Shown: piece by piece, positions 1 through 9,198 of the stretch
Numbering within the stretch: position 1 is the first letter of the stretch
How the letters are laid out: the number at the start of each line of letters is the position of its first letter
Assembly: GCF_000971985.1 (NCBI RefSeq)
Contig: NZ_LAQQ01000001.1
Location: 1,302,001 to 1,366,000 of the forward strand
Reading direction: 5' to 3'
DNA length: 64,000 nt
Origin: Paenibacillus dauci
GTDB taxonomy: Bacteria; Bacillota; Bacilli; Paenibacillales; Paenibacillaceae
Position numbers and translations under genes: made by a program
Notes under the pieces: generated by a model
What the model was told of the DNA's origin: nothing
Database searches by the model: none
Seen by the model: only the letters and a program-made list of their open reading frames with translations

Positions 1-269
1 TGCAGTAACAAAGCTGGTACTTCGATCCCTTCATGTGCACTCAACTGATACTTTGCACCATCTAATTCAATCGTCATTATGCCAGACAGAACAAAGAAAA
101 ATTGCTCGGCTTTATTGTGGAAATGTCTTGCCTCACAAGTACCTGCAGGCATATGTTCATGGATAATACTTTTATTCGCTTTATCCACTAATCGCCATCC
201 ATCACAATTTTCGCCCCATTTGTAATGAGGTGCGTTATGTTTGCTGATCATCTGCTCGCCTGCTTTCAT
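1..269 (-). CDS. Cupin-domain protein, 3' end beyond window
   Basis: The minus strand is open from about position 299 to the left edge. It encodes a small cupin: the stretch HEHMPAGTCEARHFHNKAEQ followed by FFFVLSGIMTIELDG carries the two-His metal-box pattern (H-x-H ... E) of single-domain cupins. The C-terminal part lies outside the window. The start is uncertain: ATG at 269 and ATG at 251 are both in frame and neither has a strong ribosome binding site. Cupins bind a metal and may be enzymes or sugar/auxiliary binding proteins, so no substrate can be named. Confidence 0.7.
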   Translation of the reverse strand, partial: MKAGEQMISKHNAPHYKWGENCDGWRLVDKANKSIIHEHMPAGTCEARHFHNKAEQFFFVLSGIMTIELDGAKYQLSAHEGIEVPALLL

Positions 270-549
270 CTGATATGTATTTGGATCATGGTCATTTAAC
301 AAGCTTCACTTTATTTCTTCTTCTTTTAGTATTTCCTTTGCATTCTGGTTTACCACAAACCAGGTTGTTACCTCGCTTTTTATATTAGAATTCTAGGCTT
401 TGCTTCATTAAATCACATTCACTATGCTTGTTATCTGTTTTCAATTTAAAAACCGTCATTCAATAAATCTCAGATATATGAATTACCGATCATAAAATTG
501 GGTTCATTTATTATGTTAAAACAGAAGATAATATAGATGATTTTATAAA

Positions 550-939
550 TTATTCAACGTAAAATTCTTCTTTAACCATTCTCATAATGTCTCTCTGAGT
601 CAATTCAAAACTATGCCAATAATTATTTTGAAAAAGGATTCCTTCGATCTGTGCATTATAAAATTCTACTGAACAAACTCCGTTACCTATAAACTCAGCA
701 TTTGTTAAATTGGTGTTTTTAAAGCTGCAGGTCTTAATATTACAATCAATAAATTTGGCATTTCTAAAACTTGACCCGGAAAAATCTACCGCCATGCCAC
801 ATTCTTTAAATACGATATCATCGCATACTTCACCTTTTACTTCTCCAATATCCAACACCTCAATCCGATAAAAGTTTTTCTGTCCTGATCGGATGTATCC
901 AAGAAATTCATTCACTGTTATTTCTTTATCTTGAAGCAT
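550..939 (-). CDS. Pentapeptide-repeat-like small protein
   Basis: A 129-residue protein. The middle (about residues 45-100) shows degenerate A(D/N)LXX-type periodicity, for example SSFRNAKFIDCNIKTCSFKN and NLTNAEFIGN, which fits a short right-handed quadrilateral beta-helix of the pentapeptide repeat family. The N-terminal 40 residues and the charged C-terminus (RDIMRMVKEEF) are not repeats. There is no signal peptide or membrane segment, so it is probably cytosolic. Function cannot be assigned; some family members mimic DNA or serve as immunity or resistance proteins. It reads in the same direction as its neighbours but is separated from them by short gaps. Confidence 0.6.
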   Translation of the reverse strand: MLQDKEITVNEFLGYIRSGQKNFYRIEVLDIGEVKGEVCDDIVFKECGMAVDFSGSSFRNAKFIDCNIKTCSFKNTNLTNAEFIGNGVCSVEFYNAQIEGILFQNNYWHSFELTQRDIMRMVKEEFYVE

Positions 940-990
940 CTTTACCTACCACCATTCCATCGTTTTTCTCATTCATTTAATCAGTCTTAT

Positions 991-1830
991 TTAAATACTT
1001 TTAAGGATTTTTGTTATCTCTTCTTTGCATGTTTTAATATTATACTCAGAATTATCTATCTTTGCCTTGCTTATATCCAACAAATCAAAAATCTCTAGTT
1101 CGATATTCTTTCGTTCTTCGAGAACCTGGATCGTTCCATCCAAACCATGATACCCCTTCGCCTTGCCTAATCCCTGACGGGTATAATAATCAATAAACCC
1201 ATCGGACCATGTTTTCGGTCTTTCTCGTACTGCTTTTCCAAACACAGATCGAATATCCGGTTGATCAATATAGACAAACAACGGATGTAGCGGCTTCATA
1301 AGCTCTCCCAATTGCATCACATAATCAATAACTTCCTGCTTCTGCACATTATATTTCACTGTACCTACGGTAAGCGGGTTCTGCATAAAGCAGCATTCGA
1401 AGACAAATATAGAGTCACTAATTAATGCCTCTCGTTGAAAGCGATCCCATTTATCTGTAATAATTCTCCTATTCTGCTCAAAAGGCAGCTCGTAAATATC
1501 TTTTTGGGATATTTCATCCCACAGCTGATTCAGCTCATCCAATCCCAACTCATTTTTTATTTTTTGGTAAGGAACCAAGAAGTCATTGCCATTCTGAATC
1601 ACTCTACTTTTCAATAATTCCGCGTATTCCTCATATGTAGATAACAGCTGATCTAGTTCCTTCTCTGTATAACAAGCAACACTCTCATAATCCGCAGGAT
1701 GCTCCAGGTGGCCCTCCTGGAATAGTTGAACGTTCATTCCCTGTTCCCTGAGCATATCTGCTATAAGCTGTGAAATGGTGGATTTTCCCGAGCCAGGCAG
1801 TCCTTCGACCATAATCAATTTGGTGTTCAT
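991..1830 (-). CDS. P-loop NTP-binding kinase-like protein
   Basis: A 279-residue protein that begins with a Walker A loop at residues 9-17 (GLPGSGKST), as in small-molecule or nucleoside kinases. The region after it (AYTEKELDQLL-type helices, then FVFECCFMQNPL near residue 145) is consistent with the deoxynucleoside/adenylate kinase fold. A basic stretch near residue 200 (RERPKTWSDGF) could form a lid. It is larger than a minimal NMP kinase (about 200 residues), and no substrate signature is clear. The ATG is unambiguous because the P-loop sits where expected. Probably cytosolic. Confidence 0.65.
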   Translation of the reverse strand: MNTKLIMVEGLPGSGKSTISQLIADMLREQGMNVQLFQEGHLEHPADYESVACYTEKELDQLLSTYEEYAELLKSRVIQNGNDFLVPYQKIKNELGLDELNQLWDEISQKDIYELPFEQNRRIITDKWDRFQREALISDSIFVFECCFMQNPLTVGTVKYNVQKQEVIDYVMQLGELMKPLHPLFVYIDQPDIRSVFGKAVRERPKTWSDGFIDYYTRQGLGKAKGYHGLDGTIQVLEERKNIELEIFDLLDISKAKIDNSEYNIKTCKEEITKILKSI

Positions 1831-1944
1831 TTATTGTCCCTTTCCCTTTGGGTGCATCTCCATTATTTGCCCAATATCCACTAATATAGAAATGCATTAA
1901 AATTCGCTCAGATACGACCGTTACATCCGGAAGGTTCCTATCTT

Positions 1945-2436
1945 TTATTGATCTACCATATACTTGATGACCGGATAGGAAATCAGGTTTCGGTCTCTGT
2001 ACGTGGAAGTAATAATATCACTATGCGTACTCAGAATTCCATTTTGCAGCAACACCGGTCGAAATCCTCTTTCTGTCGCTCCATTATACGTGAACAATAC
2101 GCAGTGCTCCGCTGCAAGGCCTGCAATAATAATCAATTCAACATGATGATCCAACAGAATCTGTTCCAGATCGGTTTGCCAAAAAGCATTGGAATACTCT
2201 TTGGTTACGGTCAGATCGCTCTCCTCCATGCGAATATCTGGAATAAATTCATATTCTTGCTGATTGGATTCCTCACGCCCTTCTATGTCCTGGATATGTA
2301 CGACAAGATGGTTATGGGAACGAAGCAGATCTGCAACATAATTGATATATTCACAAGCATGATCTACCATCCGTTGCTCCACTTGGTTATGCAAATGAAT
2401 CTTTTGCATATCAACAATCAGAAATGCCAGGCTCAT
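1945..2436 (-). CDS. Isochorismatase-family cysteine hydrolase
   Basis: A 163-residue protein of the isochorismatase/nicotinamidase fold. It starts AFLIVDMQKIHL, where the Asp of VDMQ is the catalytic acid. The catalytic lysine is probably in the TVTKEYSNAF segment, and the nucleophilic cysteine is in IIAGLAAEHCVLFT. The start at 2436 is chosen because GGAGGAGTGGATGAA lies just upstream. A longer frame reaching 2550 has no RBS and would add 38 unlikely residues. Substrate unknown; relatives hydrolyse amides such as nicotinamide or N-carbamoyl compounds. Confidence 0.8.
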   Translation of the reverse strand: MSLAFLIVDMQKIHLHNQVEQRMVDHACEYINYVADLLRSHNHLVVHIQDIEGREESNQQEYEFIPDIRMEESDLTVTKEYSNAFWQTDLEQILLDHHVELIIIAGLAAEHCVLFTYNGATERGFRPVLLQNGILSTHSDIITSTYRDRNLISYPVIKYMVDQ

Positions 2437-2534
2437 TTCATCCACTCCTCCAAAATAGGATATATCCCGCTTGGTCCAATTATACATACTATTTACCGCA
2501 AATTTCCAAATATTTTTTTGAATTATGATCGATT

Positions 2535-3041
2535 TTAGGTAGCATACCACTTCAGTGCCCGCGTCTCCATGTCCTGTACAAAAGGCTTTTTGGCTTGGCT
2601 GTAGCCGCTCGTATCCTCATAAAGCTGTGCCAACTCTTCTTTCATTGCGTTATAACGTTTTACTTCTTCGGGATGCATCCGAAGATAATCTCGTACAATC
2701 AGATGTCTGGATATATGCGGGTTATTCCACTGGTATATGTGAATATGATGCGTCCGCTGCTCTCCACCTTTGCGAAACAGACGTCTTCCTGGTATTCCCC
2801 ATTCTCCTGCTGCATCGTATCCGAGTGTTACCATTCGGGTACTAAACCTATCGATCGTCTCAATGTCCCGAACCATAAGCATCATATCAATAACCGGTTT
2901 TGCTTTCATTCCTGGCACCGCTGTACTACCAAAATGCTCAAAGCAAATAATTTTCTCACCCCATATTGCTTTCAATAGTCGGGTCTCATCTTCATACATC
3001 TTCACCCAGCGAGTATCGTATTCCGTAAGACGCACCTTCAT
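2535..3041 (-). CDS. GrpB-family protein (UPF0157, nucleotidyltransferase fold)
   Basis: A 168-residue protein matching the GrpB/UPF0157 family over its full length. It has the FEHFGSTAVPGMKAKPVID signature near residues 34-52, followed by the late motif RHLIVRDYLRMHPEEVKRYN. The family has a nucleotidyltransferase-like fold, with GST and the following Asp pair as presumed active site. Substrate unknown, although relatives occur near coenzyme A and antibiotic-resistance genes. Monocistronic in appearance. Confidence 0.85.
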   Translation of the reverse strand: MKVRLTEYDTRWVKMYEDETRLLKAIWGEKIICFEHFGSTAVPGMKAKPVIDMMLMVRDIETIDRFSTRMVTLGYDAAGEWGIPGRRLFRKGGEQRTHHIHIYQWNNPHISRHLIVRDYLRMHPEEVKRYNAMKEELAQLYEDTSGYSQAKKPFVQDMETRALKWYAT

Positions 3042-3236
3042 AAATGCTCCTCCTTCTATCCGTTATCGAACAAAACGACGACATGTAGCAAATAGTTAGT
3101 CATATGTAGTACAAGTACATGTTCTCTGTAAAAAAATATCCCTTTCTCTGGGCTGAATAGGCTTCGAAAAAGGAATATAACACAATCATTATCTTTTATA
3201 GGAATAAAGCAATCATATGAATAAGGCAAACTTCTA

Positions 3237-4292
3237 TTACCGCTTGTAGTCAGGCTCTTCCATCAGTATTGGATTGGGATTACGGAGCACCCATTGTACA
3301 GCTAGCTCACACAATATTTCAGCTTCAATATCGTTGTCTCCGTTATGCAGATGTTGAACTAACTCTTCTGCTTCCTGGATGACAGTAGCGTCCAATGGCT
3401 TCCCCAAATTAAAGTGATGAATCAAGCTACTAAGCATTTTACGAAATTGATTATCCCAGTTACCGCCTCCGTTATCCCTAATTTCATAAAGGACTTTGCC
3501 GGTAATCCGTATCACTTCACCTTGAACCGTGTGCGCATGTCCCTTGGATGGAATCAGCCATTTCCACAGCTCATCATGCTGCTCCCGCCAAGTCTGTGCA
3601 GAGACAATGATCGGGGAGACACCATCATGAATTTTCCGCTTCCCAACCGGTGCAACATCGAACAGCTCATACAGATGCTGCAGTGCCTTATCGGTTTGCT
3701 TCAGAGAATCTTTGTTAAATCCTTCCCGATGGAATTCGAATTCTTTACCGATATTTTGAACAGAATCTTTCATTGTTGGGGTGACGGCTACTCCCGCAGC
3801 AAGCAGCAGATCCGCTATTTCTGCCATATCGGAAATATTGTTATTTCTGCAGTATGCTAATCCTTTTTCAAGTGGAGTCTGCCCTATGCCATTTTTGGCA
3901 TTCACATTTGCTCCATGATTGATCAGCACACGAACTGCCTCGGGTTTGTAAGAGGATACTGCAGCAAACAATGGCGTCTCGCCGCGGTAATCCAATGCTT
4001 CCAGATCTGCACCCAGTTCCAGCATAAGCTCGGTATGCCCACACCAACTCATCGCATGACTGTGCAAAGGAGTTTTTTTGTAACTATCTACCGCATTAAT
4101 ATCGGCACCTTGTTCTACCAGCCAGCGAACCAAATCGGCCGGCACATTGTAGAAGCTCAGCGCTGTTGATTTGCTGTAACCGCCTCGGGCATCCAGTTCA
4201 CATAAGGTAAATACCTCTTTCAAAGCCGATAGATCTCCAGCTTCAATAAGCTCTTCAAAGTTTTCGGGTAAAGTCTTCTTCTTTTTGGGCAT
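3237..4292 (-). CDS. Ankyrin-repeat protein
   Basis: A 351-residue cytosolic protein. Residues about 40-170 form four to five ankyrin repeats: LVRWLVEQGADINAVDSYKK, TPLHSHAMSW, LMLELGADLEALDYRGETPL and VRVLINHGANVNAKNGIGQT. The C-terminal 180 residues have no recognisable motif. There is no signal peptide despite the lysine-rich N-terminus (MPKKKKT). Ankyrin arrays mediate protein-protein contact; the partner is unknown. Confidence 0.8.
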   Translation of the reverse strand: MPKKKKTLPENFEELIEAGDLSALKEVFTLCELDARGGYSKSTALSFYNVPADLVRWLVEQGADINAVDSYKKTPLHSHAMSWCGHTELMLELGADLEALDYRGETPLFAAVSSYKPEAVRVLINHGANVNAKNGIGQTPLEKGLAYCRNNNISDMAEIADLLLAAGVAVTPTMKDSVQNIGKEFEFHREGFNKDSLKQTDKALQHLYELFDVAPVGKRKIHDGVSPIIVSAQTWREQHDELWKWLIPSKGHAHTVQGEVIRITGKVLYEIRDNGGGNWDNQFRKMLSSLIHHFNLGKPLDATVIQEAEELVQHLHNGDNDIEAEILCELAVQWVLRNPNPILMEEPDYKR

Positions 4293-4435
4293 ATGTAATT
4301 CTCTCCTTTATCGGAATTTATACTCAAGTATGATTTGTGGCGATTGCTTGCCCAGCAAATCCTATTCAAGTATTTGTGACTGTTTGACACCCAAAATATG
4401 TGCATAGTCGATTGAATTCAATGCCTGGATCGTTA

Positions 4436-4894
4436 TTATACATGTTTTTCTTCCTTTAACCAGCGTTCATTCGATCGGTGTCTTCCCAGCTGCACGGTAT
4501 CGAATTCGTCTCGGTCATCTGTTCTGGTCACGCACAGTTGCTGCAGTGCTTTATTTATAGCATTCCCACTCAAAGTTTCTTCAAAAATAATATTGGATGC
4601 CTCCCATACTATTGCGTTCTGTGTACCTACACCCCCAAAATATTCTGCCTCAATATAGGCTGTTCTAGCAATCTTGGAGAAATCGGAGCACAACTGTTTG
4701 AGTGCATCAGTCAGATATTCATAATCCTGTACCTTGGTTATTTGCTCTTTATTGATTTCATCATAAAAATCATCACTTATCGGTATAGCGATTATATTTG
4801 GATACAGCTCGATCGCGCAAATATTATAATATTTCCCTTTATAGGCATCCCAGGCTTCGATCGAAGTCAGAATTCCATTAAAATAATATCCCAT
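4436..4894 (-). CDS. Hypothetical protein
   Basis: A 152-residue protein of unknown function, acidic and without membrane segments. The start at 4894 (ATG, MGYYFNGIL) is preferred because AAAGGTG lies about nine bases upstream. A GTG at 4906 in the same frame is the alternative. It lies just upstream of and parallel to the DUF4303-like gene at 4945. The mixed alpha/beta composition and isolated position resemble small immunity-type proteins, but that is only a guess. Confidence 0.6.
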   Translation of the reverse strand: MGYYFNGILTSIEAWDAYKGKYYNICAIELYPNIIAIPISDDFYDEINKEQITKVQDYEYLTDALKQLCSDFSKIARTAYIEAEYFGGVGTQNAIVWEASNIIFEETLSGNAINKALQQLCVTRTDDRDEFDTVQLGRHRSNERWLKEEKHV

Positions 4895-4944
4895 GTTTGA
4901 ATGCACCTTTCGTTATGCCAAATTGGCTTTTACAGCCTTTCAGC

Positions 4945-5508
4945 CTATTCTTCTGCATCTTCTATTCCATCGAATCGCTCTGCAAACTGCTGATATACTT
5001 CCTGGGGATTCAGCAACTTCGCCGAGTAATCTTCTACTTGCTCTGTCTCATCATCGTCTGTAACCGATACGAACAAAGTTAAGCTGCTGCGTGGTATGCT
5101 TGCAAATACACCTTCCTCATCCAGCTTCTGTAGTGCCTGAGTAGCCGTCTCATAAAACGCTGCACGGGATTCGTCACTATAGTCTTCCCTGTTCAATAAC
5201 ATATTACTGACTTCAACAAGACATGAACGTCCCAGATCGCTGTCACTATATCCCCATTCATCCGGCATCCAGCGCAATGTTGGATGATCGGATGAATAAC
5301 CTCCGTCCATTTCCCGATTATAGTATTCCACTCGTCGCTGCAGGGATTCCTCGGTATTCATGCCCAGATATACGCTACCCGCATCGCTGTCTGTAACCAG
5401 CGCAACCGCATACAGTCTCTCTGCACCTATATGTTTGATCAGTCCCGCACAATCGGAACGTAACGCGTCTACCAGTTGTTTTTGAAACTTCTCGAAAAAG
5501 TGTTCCAT
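4945..5508 (-). CDS. DUF4303-like protein
   Basis: A 187-residue acidic protein. RLYAVALVTDSDAGSVYLGM near residue 30, followed by SLQRRVEYYNRE and RWMPDEWGY, recalls the DUF4303 family, whose members often sit beside toxin, immunity or SMI1/KNR4 genes. No catalytic motif was seen. Cytosolic. Same strand as the neighbours and separated from them by short gaps. Confidence 0.6.
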   Translation of the reverse strand: MEHFFEKFQKQLVDALRSDCAGLIKHIGAERLYAVALVTDSDAGSVYLGMNTEESLQRRVEYYNREMDGGYSSDHPTLRWMPDEWGYSDSDLGRSCLVEVSNMLLNREDYSDESRAAFYETATQALQKLDEEGVFASIPRSSLTLFVSVTDDDETEQVEDYSAKLLNPQEVYQQFAERFDGIEDAEE

Positions 5509-5699
5509 TTTACTATTCCTCCTATTTATCCAATTAGTTTTCTTTGATCGTTATCTATCGTACATATCCGGCAGCAATATATCCATCCGGTAAATGCAGC
5601 TGTCGGATCATCTCTAGCTCTTTAAGAACATGTTCGTTCATCTTATATTGTGTTTATATGTGAATAAAATAAAGATGTTCCTTCTCAATTCTCAGCGAC

Positions 5700-6176
5700 C
5701 TAAAGCTGCAGCACAGTAATTAATTCATCATGGCAAATCTCGCCATTATCCCGAAAGCCAAAACTTTCATATAATTTTCGGGCTGAAGTATTGTCAGGGC
5801 TGTATGGAATCCAGCAGTATTTCGCAGGTCCGGCTGGATATGTACGAATAAATTCAATTATTCTCTTCATAGCTTTGCGTCCATATCCTTTATTTTGGTA
5901 TTGTTGATCGATCATTAATCGTAATATACAGTAATTTCCTTCTGCTATCCGGGGAAGATCGTATCCGGTAATTCCATAGGTAATCATCACAAAACCAACT
6001 GGCTGTTCTTCTGCATAGATTGCCAGCGGAAACGGATTCCCTCCATTGATCGAAAGCACATAACACGAAGCTACACTCGACAAATTGGATGCCACATATT
6101 TCTTCTGCTCCTCCAAGACCTCCAGATTAAAGATATCACGTCTATTTTCCAATGTAATCTTTCGTAATGTGATCAT
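5700..6176 (-). CDS. GNAT acetyltransferase, diamine/spermidine type
   Basis: A 158-residue GNAT. The acetyl-CoA loop is QNKGYGRKAM (Q-x-x-G-x-G) near residue 105, preceded by the beta-4 strand YCILRLMID and followed by DNTSARKLYESFGFRDNGE. The layout and the N-terminal RKITLENRRDIFNLEV resemble BltD/SpeG-type polyamine acetyltransferases, so a polyamine substrate is possible but unproven. Cytosolic single-domain enzyme of normal length. Confidence 0.75.
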   Translation of the reverse strand: MITLRKITLENRRDIFNLEVLEEQKKYVASNLSSVASCYVLSINGGNPFPLAIYAEEQPVGFVMITYGITGYDLPRIAEGNYCILRLMIDQQYQNKGYGRKAMKRIIEFIRTYPAGPAKYCWIPYSPDNTSARKLYESFGFRDNGEICHDELITVLQL

Positions 6177-6273
6177 GCGGATATGTACCTCATTTCTGGA
6201 TTAACAATCATCTGCTGAAGTCCTAGTATCTTGAACGACAATGACAAATTGCTTTAACCAAATTCATATATAA

Positions 6274-6678
6274 CTACAGTTTTTTAGACATAATCAATTC
6301 CAAAGGTTCATTGTCTTGCAGTAAACATCCAGCATCCTGATAGCCCAGCTTTCTATAAAAGTGCTGTGCCTCTTCATTGGATTGGGTAGATGTCATGACT
6401 ACTGTAAATCCCTGTTCTCGCATAAGATCTTCCCAATACTTCACCACTTGAGCGCCATATCCTCTGCCCCGATATTCTTCATCAATCCATATCATATTCA
6501 TAAACGGAGTATTGTCCCAAAAATAATTAAACCTCATCCATCCGATTTCTTGATCCGCTTCTCGCAAAATATAAATCTCATTTCCATGGATCTTGGCTTC
6601 GACTAGCTCTTTGGCAATATGGTGATCTCTGGTCACAATAAAATCATAGTCAGTATCGACAGCGATATCTATTTTCAT
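6274..6678 (-). CDS. GNAT-family acetyltransferase
   Basis: A 134-residue single-domain GNAT. The acetyl-CoA loop is YRGRGYGAQVV near residue 77, preceded by the strand MNMIWIDEE and followed by SNEEAQHFYRKLGYQDAGC. It closely resembles small uncharacterised Paenibacillus/Bacillus GNATs. Substrate unknown. It is directly followed, 16 bases upstream in transcription order, by the gene at 6695, so the two could be co-transcribed. Confidence 0.75.
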   Translation of the reverse strand: MKIDIAVDTDYDFIVTRDHHIAKELVEAKIHGNEIYILREADQEIGWMRFNYFWDNTPFMNMIWIDEEYRGRGYGAQVVKYWEDLMREQGFTVVMTSTQSNEEAQHFYRKLGYQDAGCLLQDNEPLELIMSKKL

Positions 6679-6694
6679 GGTGGGTCTCCTCGCT

Positions 6695-7336
6695 TCATAT
6701 CATAATATGGTCTATTCTCTCCCGGTCGTAATCCAGGATCCAATCATTAAATGTGGTATATAACGATTTCAACTCGCTCTTATTATTCGCGATCACATCA
6801 AGCCCTCTATCATCATACATGTGCCAGATCGTATGACGTTTGGGATTTAGCAAAAATATATCATCTCTGGTAAATGGCTCTCTAGCAAAATCCTGATTGC
6901 CAATGGCCCTTATCAAATTGGAATTATTCACTTCGGACCATAGGCACTGTATGTAGAATGTTTGGGAATAGCCAATAAGAGTTCCATCATCTTCGTCATA
7001 CTGCGGGGATTCATCATATAACTGCACTCTTCCCTCGAGATTACCTTTAATATACGAAGCGGAAAATACGGAATCACCGACCTGAAAATCTAAAAACGGT
7101 TCTACATATTTAAAAGTCTGGACCAGTATGATCACTTCATCTTTTTCATCAAATAAAGCTTCTACAATTAATTTGGCGCGCAGATGAACCGTCATGAAGT
7201 ATTTGGGATCATCCACCCCACGATAAGTTACTCCCAGTTCAAATTGAATGCCTACCGGTGCGTTATAAAACAAAGGACACTTTATTTGTATATCTTCAAA
7301 ATAGGTTGCTAAATAGGTTTTTATATCAAAACTCAT
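6695..7336 (-). CDS. Hypothetical protein
   Basis: A 213-residue protein without recognisable motif. It is rich in aromatic and acidic residues with many predicted beta strands (QFELGVTYRGVDD, TFYIQCLW), and has no signal peptide. Its C-terminus includes NPKRHTIWHMYDDRGLDVI. It stands 16 bases upstream of the GNAT at 6274 in the same direction and may be co-transcribed with it. DUF3885-like proteins have a comparable look (YDDRGLDV near the C-terminus), so that family is the best guess. Confidence 0.6.
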   Translation of the reverse strand: MSFDIKTYLATYFEDIQIKCPLFYNAPVGIQFELGVTYRGVDDPKYFMTVHLRAKLIVEALFDEKDEVIILVQTFKYVEPFLDFQVGDSVFSASYIKGNLEGRVQLYDESPQYDEDDGTLIGYSQTFYIQCLWSEVNNSNLIRAIGNQDFAREPFTRDDIFLLNPKRHTIWHMYDDRGLDVIANNKSELKSLYTTFNDWILDYDRERIDHIMI

Positions 7337-7673
7337 CGAATCAGCCTCTCATCTTTTCTATTCATCAGCATGAGATGCCGAATCTTTCTTTGTTACGAAT
7401 GTTATAAAATGAAAAAAATCTTCGTCTACATCATGTTGGTTGTTTCTTGAATGTCTTTAACAGGAGAACCGGGATGTCTCTGCTTAATTATTTACTTCAT
7501 GTAAATGCGTTCAACAATCTAATAACTACTTCTCTCGGACATCTTATCTTTTATTCTATACCAACAGATCACTTGATGACATTGCAGCGTATTAACGAGG
7601 TATTTCAATAACTTAAATACATCCGGCAATATCACATAAGAACACACAAATTCATTTTCACAAGGAGATCAGG
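7337..7673. other. Intergenic region between divergent genes
   Basis: A 337-base region upstream of both 7336 (minus) and 7674 (plus), which must contain both promoters. No complete gene was found. The minus strand gives only short frames interrupted by stops. A strong RBS (AAGGAG) at its right end serves the gene at 7674. Confidence 0.5.
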
Positions 7674-9176
7674 ATGAGACTGTTTGAGCTGCTGCTTTTT
7701 GTTTCCATTATCGGACTGTTTACTTTGAGCATTGTGTTGAGAAAAGATCGCCGCAGAGTACCGCTCTTCTTTGCAAGCGGCATTACTGCACTGGTTCTAG
7801 TCATTCAGTGGGTAGTAGAAGGGTACAGAATTCAGCTACTTTTCCTGTATGGCATCACGTTTATTTGTTTAGCAGTTTCGGCGTATGCCTATTTCCAGAA
7901 AGCAGCTCCTTGGAAAATCTCGCGAATCCTGCGGGGTATAGCTTATAGTGCTATGGCAGTTAGCCTGGTTATCACGGCAGGACTGCTGTATGCTTTCCCT
8001 CTATTTCCGTTACCATCACCTACTGGTTCATTCAAGGTAGGCACACAGGCTTTTCACTTCGTGGATACGAATAGAAAAGAGACTTTTGGCGAAACCGGAG
8101 ACAGCAAGCGGGAATTAATGGTTCAGGTATGGTACCCGGCTCAAGCAGGTGCTGGTGATTATGCTCCCTGGATTCCGGACACCCGGATTTTGGATTATAT
8201 GGCAGCAGACTATGGTCTTCCTGATTTTACTTTTCAGCATCTGAAGTATGTATCCAGTCATTCGTACACAGGCGCCGTTATCTCTCCAGCGCAGGCTGCC
8301 TATCCTCTGATCCTGGTAAATCCCGGTAATGGTTCTTCCAGGTTCCTCCACACCTCGCAGGCCGAGGAGCTTGCCAGTCACGGCTATATCGTAGCAGCCA
8401 TCGATCATACCTATAATACATTTGCAACCAAATTTCCAGATGGAAAAATCACGACCAGTACTACTAATCAATTATTCTCACCTGACCATGACTATCAGAC
8501 CGAACGCAGCAATCGCGATACATTGGGAAAAGTGCTTACGGATGATGTAGCTTTTACACTGGATCAATTGGAGTTGATCCAATCCGGACAGATCGTAAGT
8601 AAGCTTCAGGGGAAAATAGATCTCGATCATATCGGCGTATTTGGTCATTCGATCGGTGGCGCAACCGCTTATGATGCTTCTTTTGATCCACGGATTACGG
8701 CCGGAATCGACTTGGATGGCGGACTCTATCGACTCCGTGATCGACAGCAGCTGCACAAGCCCTTTTTATTTATCACCTCACAAAGCGAATTCACAAAATT
8801 AAAAAGAGTGCGTGAAAACAAGCCTTATACGGATGCAGAGATTGAGCAAATGGGTTCAACTAGAGAGTGGGAAGATCAGGTAGCGGCAGATAAAAAGTTG
8901 GAGCTGCAACGAATGCGCGAGACTATTAGTGAAGGAGGGCAGGTTCTCTATATCGAGCATACTGAACATTTGAATTTCACCGATGTTCAGTTCATTTCTC
9001 CACTGTTCCGCATGGTAGGTATTACCGGACAGATTGTACCGGAGAGAGCGAATACGGTGATTAATGCTTGTGTACTCGATTTTTTCGATGAGTATCTGAA
9101 GGGACAAAGTGACAGCTTGATGAGAGGCGCAGATCGCCGCTTTCCGGAAGTAGAGCTTGGAGCTCCGCTGTTATGA
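7674..9176 (+). CDS. Membrane-anchored alpha/beta hydrolase (PAF-acetylhydrolase-like)
   Basis: A 500-residue protein. Residues 1-115 hold about four hydrophobic segments, so the N-terminus is membrane embedded. From about residue 120 there is an alpha/beta hydrolase domain of the platelet-activating-factor acetylhydrolase/dienelactone-hydrolase type. The oxyanion-side strand is PLILVNPGNGSSRFL and the nucleophile elbow is GVFGHSIGGATAY (G-H-S-I-G-G, Ser near 325). The acid is probably the Asp of GIDLDGG and the His is in YIEHTEHLNFTD. This fits a secreted-face lipase or esterase. The RBS AAGGAG lies six bases before the ATG. It is the only plus-strand gene in the first 44 kb. Confidence 0.8.
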   Translation: MRLFELLLFVSIIGLFTLSIVLRKDRRRVPLFFASGITALVLVIQWVVEGYRIQLLFLYGITFICLAVSAYAYFQKAAPWKISRILRGIAYSAMAVSLVITAGLLYAFPLFPLPSPTGSFKVGTQAFHFVDTNRKETFGETGDSKRELMVQVWYPAQAGAGDYAPWIPDTRILDYMAADYGLPDFTFQHLKYVSSHSYTGAVISPAQAAYPLILVNPGNGSSRFLHTSQAEELASHGYIVAAIDHTYNTFATKFPDGKITTSTTNQLFSPDHDYQTERSNRDTLGKVLTDDVAFTLDQLELIQSGQIVSKLQGKIDLDHIGVFGHSIGGATAYDASFDPRITAGIDLDGGLYRLRDRQQLHKPFLFITSQSEFTKLKRVRENKPYTDAEIEQMGSTREWEDQVAADKKLELQRMRETISEGGQVLYIEHTEHLNFTDVQFISPLFRMVGITGQIVPERANTVINACVLDFFDEYLKGQSDSLMRGADRRFPEVELGAPLL

Positions 9177-9198
9177 AGAAGTGTCTCTTCACCTACGC